Shown here: piece by piece, positions 38,759-49,003 of the stretch | Position numbering within the stretch: the stretch's first letter is position 1 | Layout of the letters: each line of letters begins with the position of its first letter | Source of the DNA: Entomomonas sp. E2T0 | Lineage (GTDB): Bacteria; Pseudomonadota; Gammaproteobacteria; Pseudomonadales; Pseudomonadaceae | Direction: 5' to 3' | DNA: 64,000 bases | NCBI RefSeq assembly: GCF_025985425.1 | Contig: NZ_CP094972.1 | Location: 3,089,540-3,153,539, forward strand | Made by a program: the position numbers and the translations under genes | The notes under the pieces: generated by a model | Database searches by the model: none | What the model was told of the DNA's origin: nothing | The model's input: the letters and a program-made list of their open reading frames with translations, nothing else

Positions 38759-40372
38759 CTAACCCTCTTTTAACAGAGCTTTAAAACGACGTAACTCAGT
38801 TAGGCGATAACCACGATAGCGTCCCATAGCGAGCATAAAACCAACTAATATTAATAAAATACCAGGGAATGTAAACACGAAATAAACTAAGGCTGGTATC
38901 TTCATTACTAAATAAGCTAATGAAGCGGCACAAAGTGTACCTATACCTACTTTAAAAGCATTAGTCCCTCCACGCTCTTCCCATGTAATAGAAAGTCGCT
39001 CAATGGTCATGGTTAAAATTACCATTGGGAATAAAGTAACAGATAATCCCTGCTCCAAGCCTAGCTTATGACTAAATAGACTAATAGCAGCAATTAATAC
39101 CACAACAAAAGTTAATACTACAGACAACCTAGGCAACATTTGTAACTTTAGATGCTCCAGATAAGAACGCACAGATAAGCCAAGTGTTACAATAATCGTA
39201 AATAAACAGATACCAAAACCTAGACCCGTTTCCCTAAATGCTAATGCAATTAATACGGGAGTAAAGGTTCCTAATGTTTGTAAACCGATAATATTTCGTA
39301 AAACAAGAATAACTAAAACCCCTATTGGGATCATAATCATCACATTATAAGTTTCTTGGACTTGAATAGGCAGACTGTATAGCGAGTAAGTAATAAAGCT
39401 ACTCGCATCTTTTTGTCCAGCCATTTGAGAAATAATACCTTTAGCCGCTAACTCAGAGTTATCAATGCTAAAGGTTACCTTTGCTTGATTACCATTATCA
39501 ACACTTAATAATTCGTCATCGCCCACCCACCAAATTATACGATCATCTGGTAAGCCTGTTTTACCTGTTTCTGGATTAAAATAAACCCATGTTCCTGGAT
39601 TATTTGTAGCCGTTGTCGTTTTATTGGTATTTTTATCACTATTTGATTTAACAACGGTAGGTGCAATATAACTCCTAATCCAAAGTTCAGGCTTTTGATT
39701 TGTCCCTCTTATCAAGCGAACTGTATGAACACGCTGAATAGGAATATGTGCTTGTGATAACAATAATTCTAATACATTAACTTTATTATCTATTGTCTTA
39801 TCATTATTCAATAATAAACTAACATTATCATTCTTTACATCATTTACAGCTTTAATAGCTGCTGTAATAAATGTTGCTGTATCTAACGACTTTTGACGAA
39901 TATTATCAATTAATGTTTTAGTAGCAACTTGTTGTTGCTCTGTTAATGGAATACTTTCACGCCAAGTTTTGCCCTTAATCTGTTTAGGTGTGCTTAAACT
40001 ATCGCGCTGAGTTAACGCTAAACGATAATAAAGCGTTTGCAAGCCTGATTCTCGACGTGACGACAACGTCAATAATTGATTACCATGAGCATCTTCTTCG
40101 ATACTACTACCATAATCTTTTGCCAATAAACTATCAGTTGATTTAATGTATCTAAGATAGCCATTTTGCTCTGAAGGCACAAAAAATTGTACACGTACAG
40201 GTTTAGAACCTCGCACGTAAAAATCAATTTTGGCATCAATTGTCCAATAATTGCCTCGTTCATCCTCTTGCACAGGAATTTTTAGTACAAATACTTGATA
40301 AGCTATAGAAAATAGACCAATGCCTACTAATATAGCAATAAGAATTTTTAAATGTAATGTCAGTGCGCGCAT
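38759..40372 (-). CDS. Inactive transglutaminase-like 7TM membrane protein
   Basis: A 537-residue inner-membrane protein. One N-terminal helix (about 8-27) is followed by a periplasmic domain of about 300 residues with a transglutaminase-like fold that lacks the Cys-His-Asp triad. A seven-helix C-terminal part follows, from about 345 (VMIMIPIGVLVILVLRNIIGLQTLGTFTPVLIALAF) to 525. This matches the UUP1/7TM transglutaminase family pair that accompanies the ATP-grasp and retropepsin-like genes. A sensing or scaffolding role in a peptide-modification system is inferred. Confidence 0.87.
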   Translation of the reverse strand: MRALTLHLKILIAILVGIGLFSIAYQVFVLKIPVQEDERGNYWTIDAKIDFYVRGSKPVRVQFFVPSEQNGYLRYIKSTDSLLAKDYGSSIEEDAHGNQLLTLSSRRESGLQTLYYRLALTQRDSLSTPKQIKGKTWRESIPLTEQQQVATKTLIDNIRQKSLDTATFITAAIKAVNDVKNDNVSLLLNNDKTIDNKVNVLELLLSQAHIPIQRVHTVRLIRGTNQKPELWIRSYIAPTVVKSNSDKNTNKTTTATNNPGTWVYFNPETGKTGLPDDRIIWWVGDDELLSVDNGNQAKVTFSIDNSELAAKGIISQMAGQKDASSFITYSLYSLPIQVQETYNVMIMIPIGVLVILVLRNIIGLQTLGTFTPVLIALAFRETGLGFGICLFTIIVTLGLSVRSYLEHLKLQMLPRLSVVLTFVVVLIAAISLFSHKLGLEQGLSVTLFPMVILTMTIERLSITWEERGGTNAFKVGIGTLCAASLAYLVMKIPALVYFVFTFPGILLILVGFMLAMGRYRGYRLTELRRFKALLKEG

Positions 40373-40410
40373 ATTATTTCCATTAACAAAACTGTTCTTT
40401 TCTAATTTTT

Positions 40411-40980
40411 CTATTTAACTGCACAAGTAGCTTTTAACTGATATTTTAGGCTTGGATCAACCACAGCTTTAAATTCTCTCAATGCTTTTGCACCAATTAA
40501 TAAAGGATAACTAAAAGAACTACGGTCAGTTAAATTAACATTAATAGTTTTTAGCTGATCACCAATACACACTTTCATTTCAACTTCTGGACGATAAGTG
40601 TAGTTTGGATCCTCGTCATCTGAATCATCATCAGCATCTGTTTCTACATCACTAATATCTGCTGCACGACGTTTAATTTTACCCACACGTACTAATGGAA
40701 GCTCTACAGAGCTAAATTTTTGCCCTTTTACCTGTGGCGTAAAACGCACCCACTCTTCACCATTTTTTTTAAACATTTTAATATTGGTAGCACTTAATGA
40801 AGCAGTCATAGCGCCTGTATCAATCTTAGCAGAAATTAAAGCACCATCAAGATCCATCATTTTAATCTTTTCATAACGACCATAAACCGGCTTATTAGTT
40901 GCTTTCTCAGCAGCAAAGCCCGCTATCGAGAAAATAGTTAAACAACACAATAAAACGGCTTTTCTTAATTGCATAGGCAT
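40411..40980 (-). CDS. Retropepsin-like aspartic protease (RimB-like, ex ATP-dependent zinc protease)
   Basis: From the ATG at 40980 the product is 189 residues with a signal peptide (LRKAVLLCCLTIFSIAGFA) and likely cleavage after GFA. The single retropepsin motif is KIDTGAMTASLSA (Asp-Thr-Gly), so the old name ATP-dependent zinc protease is misleading; activity as a dimer is expected. An acidic insert (DVETDADDDSDDEDPNY) is unusual and may bind cations. The last part, SFSYPLLIGAKALREFKAVVDPS, is the conserved C-terminal flap. It heads the three-gene operon. Confidence 0.87.
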   Translation of the reverse strand: MPMQLRKAVLLCCLTIFSIAGFAAEKATNKPVYGRYEKIKMMDLDGALISAKIDTGAMTASLSATNIKMFKKNGEEWVRFTPQVKGQKFSSVELPLVRVGKIKRRAADISDVETDADDDSDDEDPNYTYRPEVEMKVCIGDQLKTINVNLTDRSSFSYPLLIGAKALREFKAVVDPSLKYQLKATCAVK

Positions 40981-41100
40981 AAATATCCACACTTTAATTG
41001 AGTAATTCAAAAACAAAAAAGAGGCTATTAACCTCTAACAAAAAATAATTCCCACTATTTTAACATGTTTATTTGGGAATTTAACTTAGCAATTATGCTA

Positions 41101-42924
41101 CTAATTATTAATACCCTGTTTCCCTTGCTTCAACCATGCCCAACCAATAAACAATAAAGTAGGCAATCCTGACAACACACAAATCCAAAAAAACTTTTGA
41201 TAATCATAGTCATAATAGGTAAGAATTCTGCCTGAATAACCACCCATAAATTTAGGTAATAGCAACATAACAGAACTTAACATAGCATATTGTGTTGCTG
41301 AGAATTTAATATTAGTTAATCCTGCCAAGTAAGCTAGTAACGCTGACACTGCAATACCTGCACTTAAACTATCAAAAATAACAATACTGATTAAAGTCCA
41401 TATATGCGGATCAAAATTTATTACTTGCTCCCAAATACTGGGAAGTGGTTGTATAGCGCCATAAAATGCAACACTATTATGAACCAAAAAATAACCATAA
41501 TCACCAGCAGTCAATACAGCAATACTTCCCTGATCATTGATCAACAAAATATAAAGTAGATTAGTAAAAGCACAAGCCACACCACCAAAAAATAGTACTG
41601 GCATAATCCTAAATTTATTAATTAAAAAGACACTAAAGCCAGCACCAATAATGGTTAATACAATACCAAACCCTTTAACAACAATAGCAATGATATTTTG
41701 ACTAAAGCCATGTTTTAATAAAAAAACATCGATCATATTAAGTGGCATGGTATCAGCCAATTTATAAGTAGAAACTATGGCTAGTATCAATAAAGCCTGC
41801 CAACGATAGCGCTGAATAAACTCAACCATTGGCGTCAAAATAGGAGCCATTAAGAATCTGCCTGGCGCTGTAATACAACCAAAGAAAATTAACAGATACA
41901 GTGTTCCCCTTGGCCATGCTCCTTGTATATAAGCTTTACTAGATGCATAAATTGTAACCAACACAATAAGCATTACAATAATAGAAATACTTTGATGAAC
42001 AAAATCAAAATTAGGAATTTCTTTAGCTCGTGCAGTTAATTTCAAATGATGGCGCATTCTTCTTAATAAAATACGCACAGGTAAAATTTGTGACTTTCCC
42101 CAAGGCGATAAACCTGTTATCAAAATCAACGCATAAAGCAATGCTCTTGGCCATGCTTTATCCATAATAGCAGTGATCATCACAGGAAGTGATACTACTA
42201 AAAACAATACTAAAACAACAGCAAATAATTGGCGGCCAAAGCTAAACTCTGCCTCAGCAATTTCCTCTTGCTTGATATGAATATTTGGCTCTGCACTAAA
42301 TAATGTTACCAACATGGCAGGAATCATTAATACTGCAAAAACCATATAAGTTATTTGCCAAGCAGTATAATAATAACGTTGCTCAGAAGTACCTAAATAA
42401 GTAGCTAATAGTAAAGAACCTGCTCCTGCAATCAATAATGCCGTTCTAAAGCCTATAATATAAAGTGCCGCTAACTTTGCTTGCTGGCTCTGATCCGCTA
42501 TTTCTAAACGGTATGCATCTAATGCTATATCCTGTGTAGCTGAAAAAAAGGCCACTAAACAGGCAAAAATAATAAAAAGTCTTAGATAGTCCTGCGGATC
42601 TGTTAAAGCAACACACACCAATCCTGTAAAAATACAGATTTGTGCAAATAATAACCATGAACGACGACGGCCTAACCTTCCCAACCAAGGTAAGCGCCAT
42701 TGGTCCAACATAGGAGCCCAAACCCATTTAAGTGCATAAATAAGGCCTATCCAACCTAAATAACCAATTGTTTCAAAAGAAGCACCCGCCCCTAGCAACC
42801 AAATCCCCAAAGTAGAAGATATTAATAAACTAGGTATACCTGCTGAAAACCCCAACACCAAAATAACTAAATGAGGATGAAGTTTTAAAGCACTTACAGA
42901 ATGCTTTACTGTATTAGTTCTCAT
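41101..42924 (-). CDS. ampG: AmpG-like muropeptide permease (MFS)
   Basis: Inner-membrane permease that imports GlcNAc-anhydromuropeptides for cell-wall recycling. The 607 residues give about 14 helices. The N-terminal LVILVLGFSAGIPSLLISSTLGIWL and the FFSATQDIALDAYRLEI segment, with the latter in the fourth-fifth helix region, are AmpG hallmarks, as is GIAVSALLAYLAGLTN near the end. In Gram-negatives it also feeds the AmpR signal for beta-lactamase induction. The gene stands alone. Confidence 0.88.
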   Translation of the reverse strand: MRTNTVKHSVSALKLHPHLVILVLGFSAGIPSLLISSTLGIWLLGAGASFETIGYLGWIGLIYALKWVWAPMLDQWRLPWLGRLGRRRSWLLFAQICIFTGLVCVALTDPQDYLRLFIIFACLVAFFSATQDIALDAYRLEIADQSQQAKLAALYIIGFRTALLIAGAGSLLLATYLGTSEQRYYYTAWQITYMVFAVLMIPAMLVTLFSAEPNIHIKQEEIAEAEFSFGRQLFAVVLVLFLVVSLPVMITAIMDKAWPRALLYALILITGLSPWGKSQILPVRILLRRMRHHLKLTARAKEIPNFDFVHQSISIIVMLIVLVTIYASSKAYIQGAWPRGTLYLLIFFGCITAPGRFLMAPILTPMVEFIQRYRWQALLILAIVSTYKLADTMPLNMIDVFLLKHGFSQNIIAIVVKGFGIVLTIIGAGFSVFLINKFRIMPVLFFGGVACAFTNLLYILLINDQGSIAVLTAGDYGYFLVHNSVAFYGAIQPLPSIWEQVINFDPHIWTLISIVIFDSLSAGIAVSALLAYLAGLTNIKFSATQYAMLSSVMLLLPKFMGGYSGRILTYYDYDYQKFFWICVLSGLPTLLFIGWAWLKQGKQGINN

Positions 42925-43226
42925 TAAAACTCACTAACGGCTATTCCTTATCATAGCAATCTATTCATCATCCATTGAATTAAATTATCTATTTCCACAA
43001 ATCGCTTTACCTTATCACATTCACTAAGGATTTCTCTAGTTTATATTATACGTTAACTTTTAATTTTTATATTATGTAACGTAATATACCATTTAAATAT
43101 TGACAAATTAAGCTATAGCATCTACTTTCCTTAGCTATTGGCAAATTATTAAAAGATTTATTACATTTTAATCTTTAAATTTTCCTCACCTTATCTATTA
43201 ATTATTCTCTATTAAAAAACATTATT
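42925..43226. promoter_or_regulatory. Intergenic region with promoter for the DUF481 gene
   Basis: 302 bases between divergent genes. A candidate promoter reads TTGACA (43100-43105), a 17-base spacer and TACTTT (43123-43128), with about 95 bases of leader. A near-palindrome, TATTATGTAACGTAATA, lies just upstream of the -35 around 43070 and could be an operator. There is no further feature. Confidence 0.45.
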
Positions 43227-44246
43227 ATGTTAGTACGCTTACTTACTTTCTTACTTCTTGCTTTTTTATCACTCTCCTCATTAGCAGACACTGTTTGGAT
43301 GAAAAATGGTGACCGTTTAACAGGTACTATTTCTCTCTTGAATGACAGTAAACTAGTCTTAGACACAGACTATGCTGGTTCAGTCACTATTTCTTGGAAT
43401 AAAGTTTCCACAATTGAGACTTCCAGTCCATTATTAGTCAAACTCAAAAAAGATAAACAAGAAAAAGCCAAAATAATTAAACCCGCGGAAGAAGGTAAAT
43501 TACAGCTAGTAAATGGTACTGAACCACAAGAAGTCGCATTACAAGATATTAAACAGATCATTAAACCCAAAAAACTTGGTGTAGAAATTGATGACCTTAT
43601 TTGGTCTGGTAAAGTTAACATAGCGCTTGACAGCAAAAAAGCTGAGAAAGATACAACAACTTTCGATATCGATTTTCAAACAAAGCTAGAACACAGCAAT
43701 TGGCGTCATATTCTTAATGGTGAATATAACCGTAAAAGTAGTGATGGTAATGTATCCACCAACAACTATGCATTAGATTACACACTCGACCACTTTATTA
43801 CTAAACAATGGTTCTGGCAAACTAATGCTGGCTTTAAGCTTGACCATATAGAAGATTTACGCAAACAATACACACTAGGTACTGGTCCTGGTTATCAATT
43901 TTGGGATGACAGCTTAGGTGCTTTCTCAATGTCGTCATTAATTAATGTATCACGTTATGAATACCAAGACACTTCTAGCAAAAATTTTGGTTCTTATGGT
44001 ATCCGTTGGGATTATAATCGCTACTTATTGGGTAAGAACTTTGAACTATTCACTACAGGTAATGCAACACGTCCTTTTGATACTAGTGTTGCTAAATACA
44101 CCTTAGATACAGATATAGGAATACGTTATAAACTTACCGATTGGGCCTCTTTAAACTTCAAAGTAAACCGTAATATCATCAATGGTGCAAGTGATTCCAG
44201 TATTAACGAAACACGCTATATTTTTGGCTTTGGTATCAACTGGTAA
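43227..44246 (+). CDS. DUF481 outer-membrane beta-barrel protein
   Basis: A 339-residue exported protein. The signal peptide is residues 1-21, cleaved after SLA. A short periplasmic domain with VWMKNGDRLTGTISLLND (about 23-115) follows, which resembles a small SH3-like fold. The DUF481 barrel (about 125-339) shows alternating aromatic strands and ends in a C-terminal strand closing with W, INETRYIFGFGINW, a BAM-recognition-like terminal. E. coli YdiY is a relative. Its transport or binding role is unknown. Confidence 0.87.
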   Translation: MLVRLLTFLLLAFLSLSSLADTVWMKNGDRLTGTISLLNDSKLVLDTDYAGSVTISWNKVSTIETSSPLLVKLKKDKQEKAKIIKPAEEGKLQLVNGTEPQEVALQDIKQIIKPKKLGVEIDDLIWSGKVNIALDSKKAEKDTTTFDIDFQTKLEHSNWRHILNGEYNRKSSDGNVSTNNYALDYTLDHFITKQWFWQTNAGFKLDHIEDLRKQYTLGTGPGYQFWDDSLGAFSMSSLINVSRYEYQDTSSKNFGSYGIRWDYNRYLLGKNFELFTTGNATRPFDTSVAKYTLDTDIGIRYKLTDWASLNFKVNRNIINGASDSSINETRYIFGFGINW

Positions 44247-44254
44247 CTTTTACT

Positions 44255-44279
44255 TAGGTTGGGAAATTATCCCAACCTA
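44255..44279. terminator. Hairpin between the DUF481 gene and mtnN
   Basis: TAGGTTGGGA (44255-44264) pairs perfectly with TCCCAACCTA (44270-44279) around a 5-base loop between convergent genes. The T runs are short, so strength is uncertain. Confidence 0.6.
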
Positions 44280-44294
44280 GCTAATCTTTCTATA

Positions 44295-45011
44295 TCAATT
44301 AAGCTGCTTTACTATATTAACCACTATCTCTGCTGAATTTCTAGCCGCCACTTGTAAGAAACTAAAGAAGTCAATCTTATTATCAGGCTGATCCACCACA
44401 TCTGAAATAGCCCTAATTACCACAAAAGGACAACCATACAAATAACAAGTATGCCCAACGGCAGCAGCTTCCATATCAGCAGCAATCATTGTTGGAAAGC
44501 GACTACGTGCCAACTCAACCACTGCTTTATCTGACATAAAACAATCACCTGTACAAATTAATCCTGTCATGGAATTATGGTTTGAGTGTTGCTGAACTGC
44601 TTGTTGAGCTATTTCTATAAGCTGTTTACTAGCCTCAAAGGCTGCTGGCATATTAGGAATTTGTCCATATTCACAACCTACGAGGGTAACATCTACATCG
44701 TGATAGCATACTTCAGAAGAAATAACCACATCACCAACTTTTAATTTTGGATCAAAACCACCCGCTGAACCAATATTAATAACAAATTTAGGTGAGAAAT
44801 GTTCTAACACATAGGCAGTTGATACAGCAGCACCTACTTTACCAATACCAGACTGGAATACTACTACCTCTTTATCTGCTAGTTTACCTGAATAATAAAC
44901 ACTGCTTAATTTTTCATATAAAGCAGGTTCTGTTAAATAAGCAACTAAGGCCTCTACCTCTTCTGCCATAGCACCTATAATGGCAATATCTACTGGTTTT
45001 TTATCAGACAT
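44295..45011 (-). CDS. mtnN: 5'-methylthioadenosine/S-adenosylhomocysteine nucleosidase
   Basis: Cleaves MTA and SAH to adenine and the thioribose, feeding methionine salvage and AI-2 synthesis. It is 238 residues, the usual size. Motifs: IAIIGAMAEEVEAL at the start, VFQSGIGKVGAAV, INIGSAGGFDPKLKVGDVVI, and the catalytic Asp in RAISDVVDQP with ADMEAAAVGHTCYLYGCPFV. It lies 19 bases after rdgC on the same strand, probably as one transcript. Confidence 0.95.
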   Translation of the reverse strand: MSDKKPVDIAIIGAMAEEVEALVAYLTEPALYEKLSSVYYSGKLADKEVVVFQSGIGKVGAAVSTAYVLEHFSPKFVINIGSAGGFDPKLKVGDVVISSEVCYHDVDVTLVGCEYGQIPNMPAAFEASKQLIEIAQQAVQQHSNHNSMTGLICTGDCFMSDKAVVELARSRFPTMIAADMEAAAVGHTCYLYGCPFVVIRAISDVVDQPDNKIDFFSFLQVAARNSAEIVVNIVKQLN

Positions 45012-45030
45012 TTCTCTACCTATTCAATGG

Positions 45031-45951
45031 TTAAATACCTTGTGGTAACTCTTCACCACCTAATGCTTCCAAAAGTGCAGGAACAAATTCAGTAAACGTT
45101 AGCATCATTAATATAAAGGTTGCATCAAACTGGCTAGCGGCATCATCACCACCTTCTTTATCAGCTTCCTCTAATAATAAATCTTCAAACTTAATGCGCT
45201 TAATAGCAAACTTATCATCCAAAATAAATGATAATTTATCTTGCCATGTTAATGCTAATTGAGTCACTACTTTGCCCGACTTCAAATGAATTTGAATCTC
45301 TTCACTGGTTAAGTCTTGACGTTTACAGCGAATAATTCCACCATCCTCATGAGTATCACGCAACTCACAATCCTCTAACACTTGGAAACCTTGCGCTGAC
45401 TTTTGTGTCTTAATCCAATCTGTTAACGTAGCGCTAGGAGCAACTTTTACAGTAACAGGCCTAACGGGTAAAGAACCTAACGCCTCACGTAAAGTAGATA
45501 GTAACTCTTCTGCTTTACTGGTACTGGTGCTATCTACTAAGATTAACCCTAACTTAGGCGCAATAGCTGCATAAATTACTTTTTTACGACTAAAAGCACG
45601 AGGTAATAAATCCTGTACTATTTCATCTTTTAACTGATCTTTTTCTTTTTTGTAAACCTTACGAGCGTCTCTAGCCTCTATCTCATCTACTTTTTCTTGC
45701 AATGCTTCTTTAATCACACTAGCGGGTAAAATACGTTCCTCTTTACGTGCTGCAATTAAATAAAAATCTTGGCTTACATGAGTTAAAGGTGCATCTTCAC
45801 CTTTACCAAAAGGAGCAATAAAACCGAAGGTCGATAACTCTTGAAAAGTACAAGGCTTAGCCAACTTAGTTTGTAACGCTTTAGTTAACTCTTCTTCAGT
45901 TAACGGAATTTGTTGGGTTAAACGATAGACTAATAAATTACGAAACCACAT
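45031..45951 (-). CDS. rdgC: Recombination-associated protein RdgC
   Basis: A nucleoid DNA-binding protein that forms a ring dimer and limits RecA loading. From the ATG at 45951 it is 306 residues, as in Pseudomonas, and begins [13 protein letters not shown]; the frame extends 3 codons to a TTG but that is not needed. Conserved parts include [10 protein letters not shown], the [21 protein letters not shown] strand and [18 protein letters not shown] near the end. Confidence 0.95.
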   Translation of the reverse strand: MWFRNLLVYRLTQQIPLTEEELTKALQTKLAKPCTFQELSTFGFIAPFGKGEDAPLTHVSQDFYLIAARKEERILPASVIKEALQEKVDEIEARDARKVYKKEKDQLKDEIVQDLLPRAFSRKKVIYAAIAPKLGLILVDSTSTSKAEELLSTLREALGSLPVRPVTVKVAPSATLTDWIKTQKSAQGFQVLEDCELRDTHEDGGIIRCKRQDLTSEEIQIHLKSGKVVTQLALTWQDKLSFILDDKFAIKRIKFEDLLLEEADKEGGDDAASQFDATFILMMLTFTEFVPALLEALGGEELPQGI

Positions 45952-45985
45952 AAATAACAACTCTTTTTCAATGTATCAAAACAAA

Positions 45986-46009
45986 CAGGCTAGTCAATAA
46001 ACTAGCCTG
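45986..46009 (-). terminator. Terminator of proC
   Basis: CAGGCTAGT (45986-45994) pairs with ACTAGCCTG (46001-46009) around a 6-base loop. The minus strand continues into TTTGTTTTG. It lies between proC and rdgC. Confidence 0.65.
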
Positions 46010-46030
46010 CATAACAATTATCAATAATAA

Positions 46031-46843
46031 TTAATCTTTCTTACTCATTACTGCAGATTTAGCCATAGCGGCCATAGTTCCATCAATTACTGCTGATCTA
46101 AAACCTTTTCTTTCTAATTCACAGACAGCCTCAATAGTAGTACCGCCAGGTGAACAGATCATATCTTTTAAAGCACCTGGACTGATACCTGTTTCCAATA
46201 CCATTTTAGCAGAACCTAACACCGACTGGGCAGCAAAGGTATAAGCCTGTTCACGAGGCATTCCGCCTTGTACTGCCGCATCAGCCAATGCCTCAATAAA
46301 CATAAACACATAAGCAGGCGAAGAACCACTTACCCCTACTACAGCATGAATTAAATCTTCTACTACAACCTCAGCTTTACCAAAGCTATTGAAAATCTCT
46401 TTAACTAACACCAAATCTTCTTCTGTTAACAACTCATTAGCTGTTATAGAGCTCATGCCCTCACCTACCAATGAAGGTAAATTAGGCATTATTCTCACTA
46501 ACTTTTGTTTAGAACCGATTGCCTTTTCTAAACTTGCTAAAGTGACACCTGCTGCTACTGAAATAATGATTGCATCTTTCTTTAGAAAAGGCGCTGCTTC
46601 AGCCAATACTTCAGCCACCACTTTAGGCTTTACTGCAACTACTACAATATCACTGACTTTGGTAAGCTCTTCAATACTACTAGTTGCATTAATAGCAAAC
46701 TTTTCAACCAACTCTTGTGTTCTTTTAGGATGATGATTGATTGCATAAATGTGATTAGCGGCTAATACTTTACTTTGTACTAACCCACCAATAATGGCAC
46801 CACCCATATTACCAGTGCCAATAAAACCAATCTTTTTATTCAT
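46031..46843 (-). CDS. proC: Pyrroline-5-carboxylate reductase
   Basis: Last step of proline synthesis, NAD(P)H-dependent. The 270 residues start with the Rossmann motif IGFIGTGNMGGAIIGGLV. Then come VAVKPKVVAEVL, RIMPNLPSLVGEGMS, and the C-terminal signature GVSGSSPAYVFMFIEALADAAVQGG with SPGGTTIEAV. In Pseudomonas this gene sits between yggS and yggT; here it is about 20 kb away on the opposite strand with its own terminator, which points to a rearrangement. Confidence 0.96.
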   Translation of the reverse strand: MNKKIGFIGTGNMGGAIIGGLVQSKVLAANHIYAINHHPKRTQELVEKFAINATSSIEELTKVSDIVVVAVKPKVVAEVLAEAAPFLKKDAIIISVAAGVTLASLEKAIGSKQKLVRIMPNLPSLVGEGMSSITANELLTEEDLVLVKEIFNSFGKAEVVVEDLIHAVVGVSGSSPAYVFMFIEALADAAVQGGMPREQAYTFAAQSVLGSAKMVLETGISPGALKDMICSPGGTTIEAVCELERKGFRSAVIDGTMAAMAKSAVMSKKD

Positions 46844-46996
46844 GCCTTATCTCCAATACACCTTATTCAACACAGTATTTTAAACTAACTATACCATAAA
46901 CAGTAGTTATCCTTTCGCCTGTAATAGATAGATTATTTAGCAGAATATGTATTTAAACTTAGCCATAATAGACCAAACTTTATTTTACTGAAAAAG

Positions 46997-47021
46997 AAAA
47001 GGGCTATTAAATAGCCCTTTT
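46997..47021 (-). terminator. Terminator of purC
   Basis: AAAAGGGCTAT (46997-47007) pairs with ATAGCCCTTTT (47011-47021) around a 3-base loop. On the minus strand it runs into TTTTCTTTTT, just past the purC stop. Confidence 0.9.
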
Positions 47022-47036
47022 AATTTATAAAAATAA

Positions 47037-47747
47037 CTAGAGAGGAACACCTAAACGATTAGCAACCTCAATATAACCCTCTACTACACCACCTAAACCT
47101 TGGCGGAAACGATCTTTATCTAATTTTTTAAGTGTCTCTTTATCCCATAATCTAGCGCCATCTGGACTAAACTCATCACCCAAAACAATTTCACCATGGA
47201 ATAAACCAAACTCTAATTTAAAATCAACCAGCAATAAGCCTGCTTTATCAAATAATTTAGTTAATACTTCATTTACCTGATAAGTTAATTCACGCATACG
47301 AGCTAACTGTTCAGCTTTAGCCCAACCAAAAGTAATAGCTACACTTTCGTTGATAATGGGATCATGTAACTTATCATTCTTTAAAAATAATTCAAACACT
47401 GGCGGTTTAAGAGCAATTCCCTCTTCCACACCTAAACGACGTACTAAACTACCTGCTGCATAGTTGCGAATTACACACTCTACAGGAATCATCTGTAATT
47501 TTTTTACTACAGATTCATTGGTTGATAATAACGTATCAAACTGCGTAGGAATCCCTGCTTCCTCTAACTTTTGCATGATAAAAGCATTAAAACGGTTATT
47601 TATTTCCCCTTTACGCTCTAACTGCTCAATCTTTTCCCCATCCATCATTGAAGTATCATTACGAAAGTAAAGAATCAAACGATCCTCATCACTTGTTGCG
47701 AATACTGACTTTGCTTTACCGCGGTAAAGTTCTTCACGCTTTTCCAT
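47037..47747 (-). CDS. purC: Phosphoribosylaminoimidazole-succinocarboxamide synthase
   Basis: SAICAR synthase of purine synthesis, joining aspartate to CAIR with ATP. The 236 residues are the bacterial length. Motifs: [31 protein letters not shown] near the start, [18 protein letters not shown], and the [30 protein letters not shown] signature. It is the last gene of a dapA-bamC-purC run, the same order as in Pseudomonas, and is followed by a strong terminator. Confidence 0.97.
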   Translation of the reverse strand: MEKREELYRGKAKSVFATSDEDRLILYFRNDTSMMDGEKIEQLERKGEINNRFNAFIMQKLEEAGIPTQFDTLLSTNESVVKKLQMIPVECVIRNYAAGSLVRRLGVEEGIALKPPVFELFLKNDKLHDPIINESVAITFGWAKAEQLARMRELTYQVNEVLTKLFDKAGLLLVDFKLEFGLFHGEIVLGDEFSPDGARLWDKETLKKLDKDRFRQGLGGVVEGYIEVANRLGVPL

Positions 47748-47782
47748 CTATTTTCACTCTTTATTAAGGCTAATTTATATGC

Positions 47783-48913
47783 TTAATTCATATTATCTTT
47801 AAGTTGCTTAAGTATTGCTTCAGCTTTATCAGCAGCTGCTGGACTACTGTCCTTAGCATTCTGAACACTGACATTAATGGCATTATCCACCTTATCTACT
47901 TTAATAATATAACGCTCAGCCCTCGCATCGCGCTTAGCCTGTGAATTACCACCAAATAACCGACTAAAGAAGCCCACATCAGAACTACCATCAGCCTTCT
48001 CAGCCAAATTAACATAATAAGCACCCATACTACGATCCATATCATCAATTTTAATATTAGCCGTAGTAATAGCACGCTCTACCCGTGACCAAACTAAATC
48101 AAAATCACCATTCATAACTAGCACGGGCATATTCTGTGCATCTCTAGATAAAACAGCAGTTGTAGAAGCTACAGGTGTAGACTCTACCTGACTATCTGTT
48201 AGTAAAGATACTGTACTATCCATAGCTTGAGTGTTAGACATATTAGCCATTAACTCATCTAGTAATACTGATTCCACTGAAGCATTTTGTGATTTTGCAG
48301 GCCAAGCAGCGTCTGCTGTACTATCCTCTGCACGAACCATAACCAATGTATAAACTTCACTAGTATTAGAACTTACTCCAGGTTCAATTCTTACTCTTAC
48401 CTTAAACTCTTCTTTAGTCAATGATGGATCTATAGCCAATAGACGATTAGATAACATACTGGTTAATGCACTAGGCTTTACCCAACTGGTTGTAAACTCA
48501 CCTGTTGTTGGTCGAGTAACATCAATATGAAATCCTGCTTGTTGAAAATATTGAAAAGCTTGTCCATACACTTGCATGGTTGGTTGTTGTACAATAAACC
48601 ATTGCACACCTTGACTACTTTGCAAGCTAAATGCTTTACTCTCATTAACTATTTGTAAAGGTACCGGACGAGGCACTTCAAAGTCTTTACCTGCTGTTGA
48701 ATTAGGAATATTAGCAGGAATAGGATAGAGGGGATCTAATGGCTTAGTATTTTGTTGTAAATCGGCAGGAACTGTAATTAAAGGTGCCTGTTTAGCATCT
48801 AAATAATCATTAGAACGGTCTTTAAAATAACCTTTTTCTCCCCATAACCAACCACAACCACTTGTGGTTGAAATAACTACAGCGATTACTGATAATTTAG
48901 CCAATTGTCTCAT
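47783..48913 (-). CDS. bamC: Outer-membrane assembly lipoprotein BamC
   Basis: Lipoprotein of the BAM complex that inserts beta-barrels. From the ATG at 48913, which has an AGGAG ribosome site 9 bases upstream, it is 376 residues; an upstream ATG at 48934 has its ribosome site too close. The lipobox is TTSGC with Cys20, followed by a flexible region (YLDAKQAPLITVPADL) and two helix-grip domains separated by a linker (near 200-245). The RYIIKVDKVDNAINVSVQNA end is typical of the second domain. It follows dapA. Confidence 0.92.
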   Translation of the reverse strand: MRQLAKLSVIAVVISTTSGCGWLWGEKGYFKDRSNDYLDAKQAPLITVPADLQQNTKPLDPLYPIPANIPNSTAGKDFEVPRPVPLQIVNESKAFSLQSSQGVQWFIVQQPTMQVYGQAFQYFQQAGFHIDVTRPTTGEFTTSWVKPSALTSMLSNRLLAIDPSLTKEEFKVRVRIEPGVSSNTSEVYTLVMVRAEDSTADAAWPAKSQNASVESVLLDELMANMSNTQAMDSTVSLLTDSQVESTPVASTTAVLSRDAQNMPVLVMNGDFDLVWSRVERAITTANIKIDDMDRSMGAYYVNLAEKADGSSDVGFFSRLFGGNSQAKRDARAERYIIKVDKVDNAINVSVQNAKDSSPAAADKAEAILKQLKDNMN

Positions 48914-49003
48914 GGCTTTAAACTCCTTAAACATTTCCTCGGCGTTATAGCTGAGACGCTGACGCTAGTTGCGCTATTCATCATAACAATGGCTAAATAA
49001 TAT

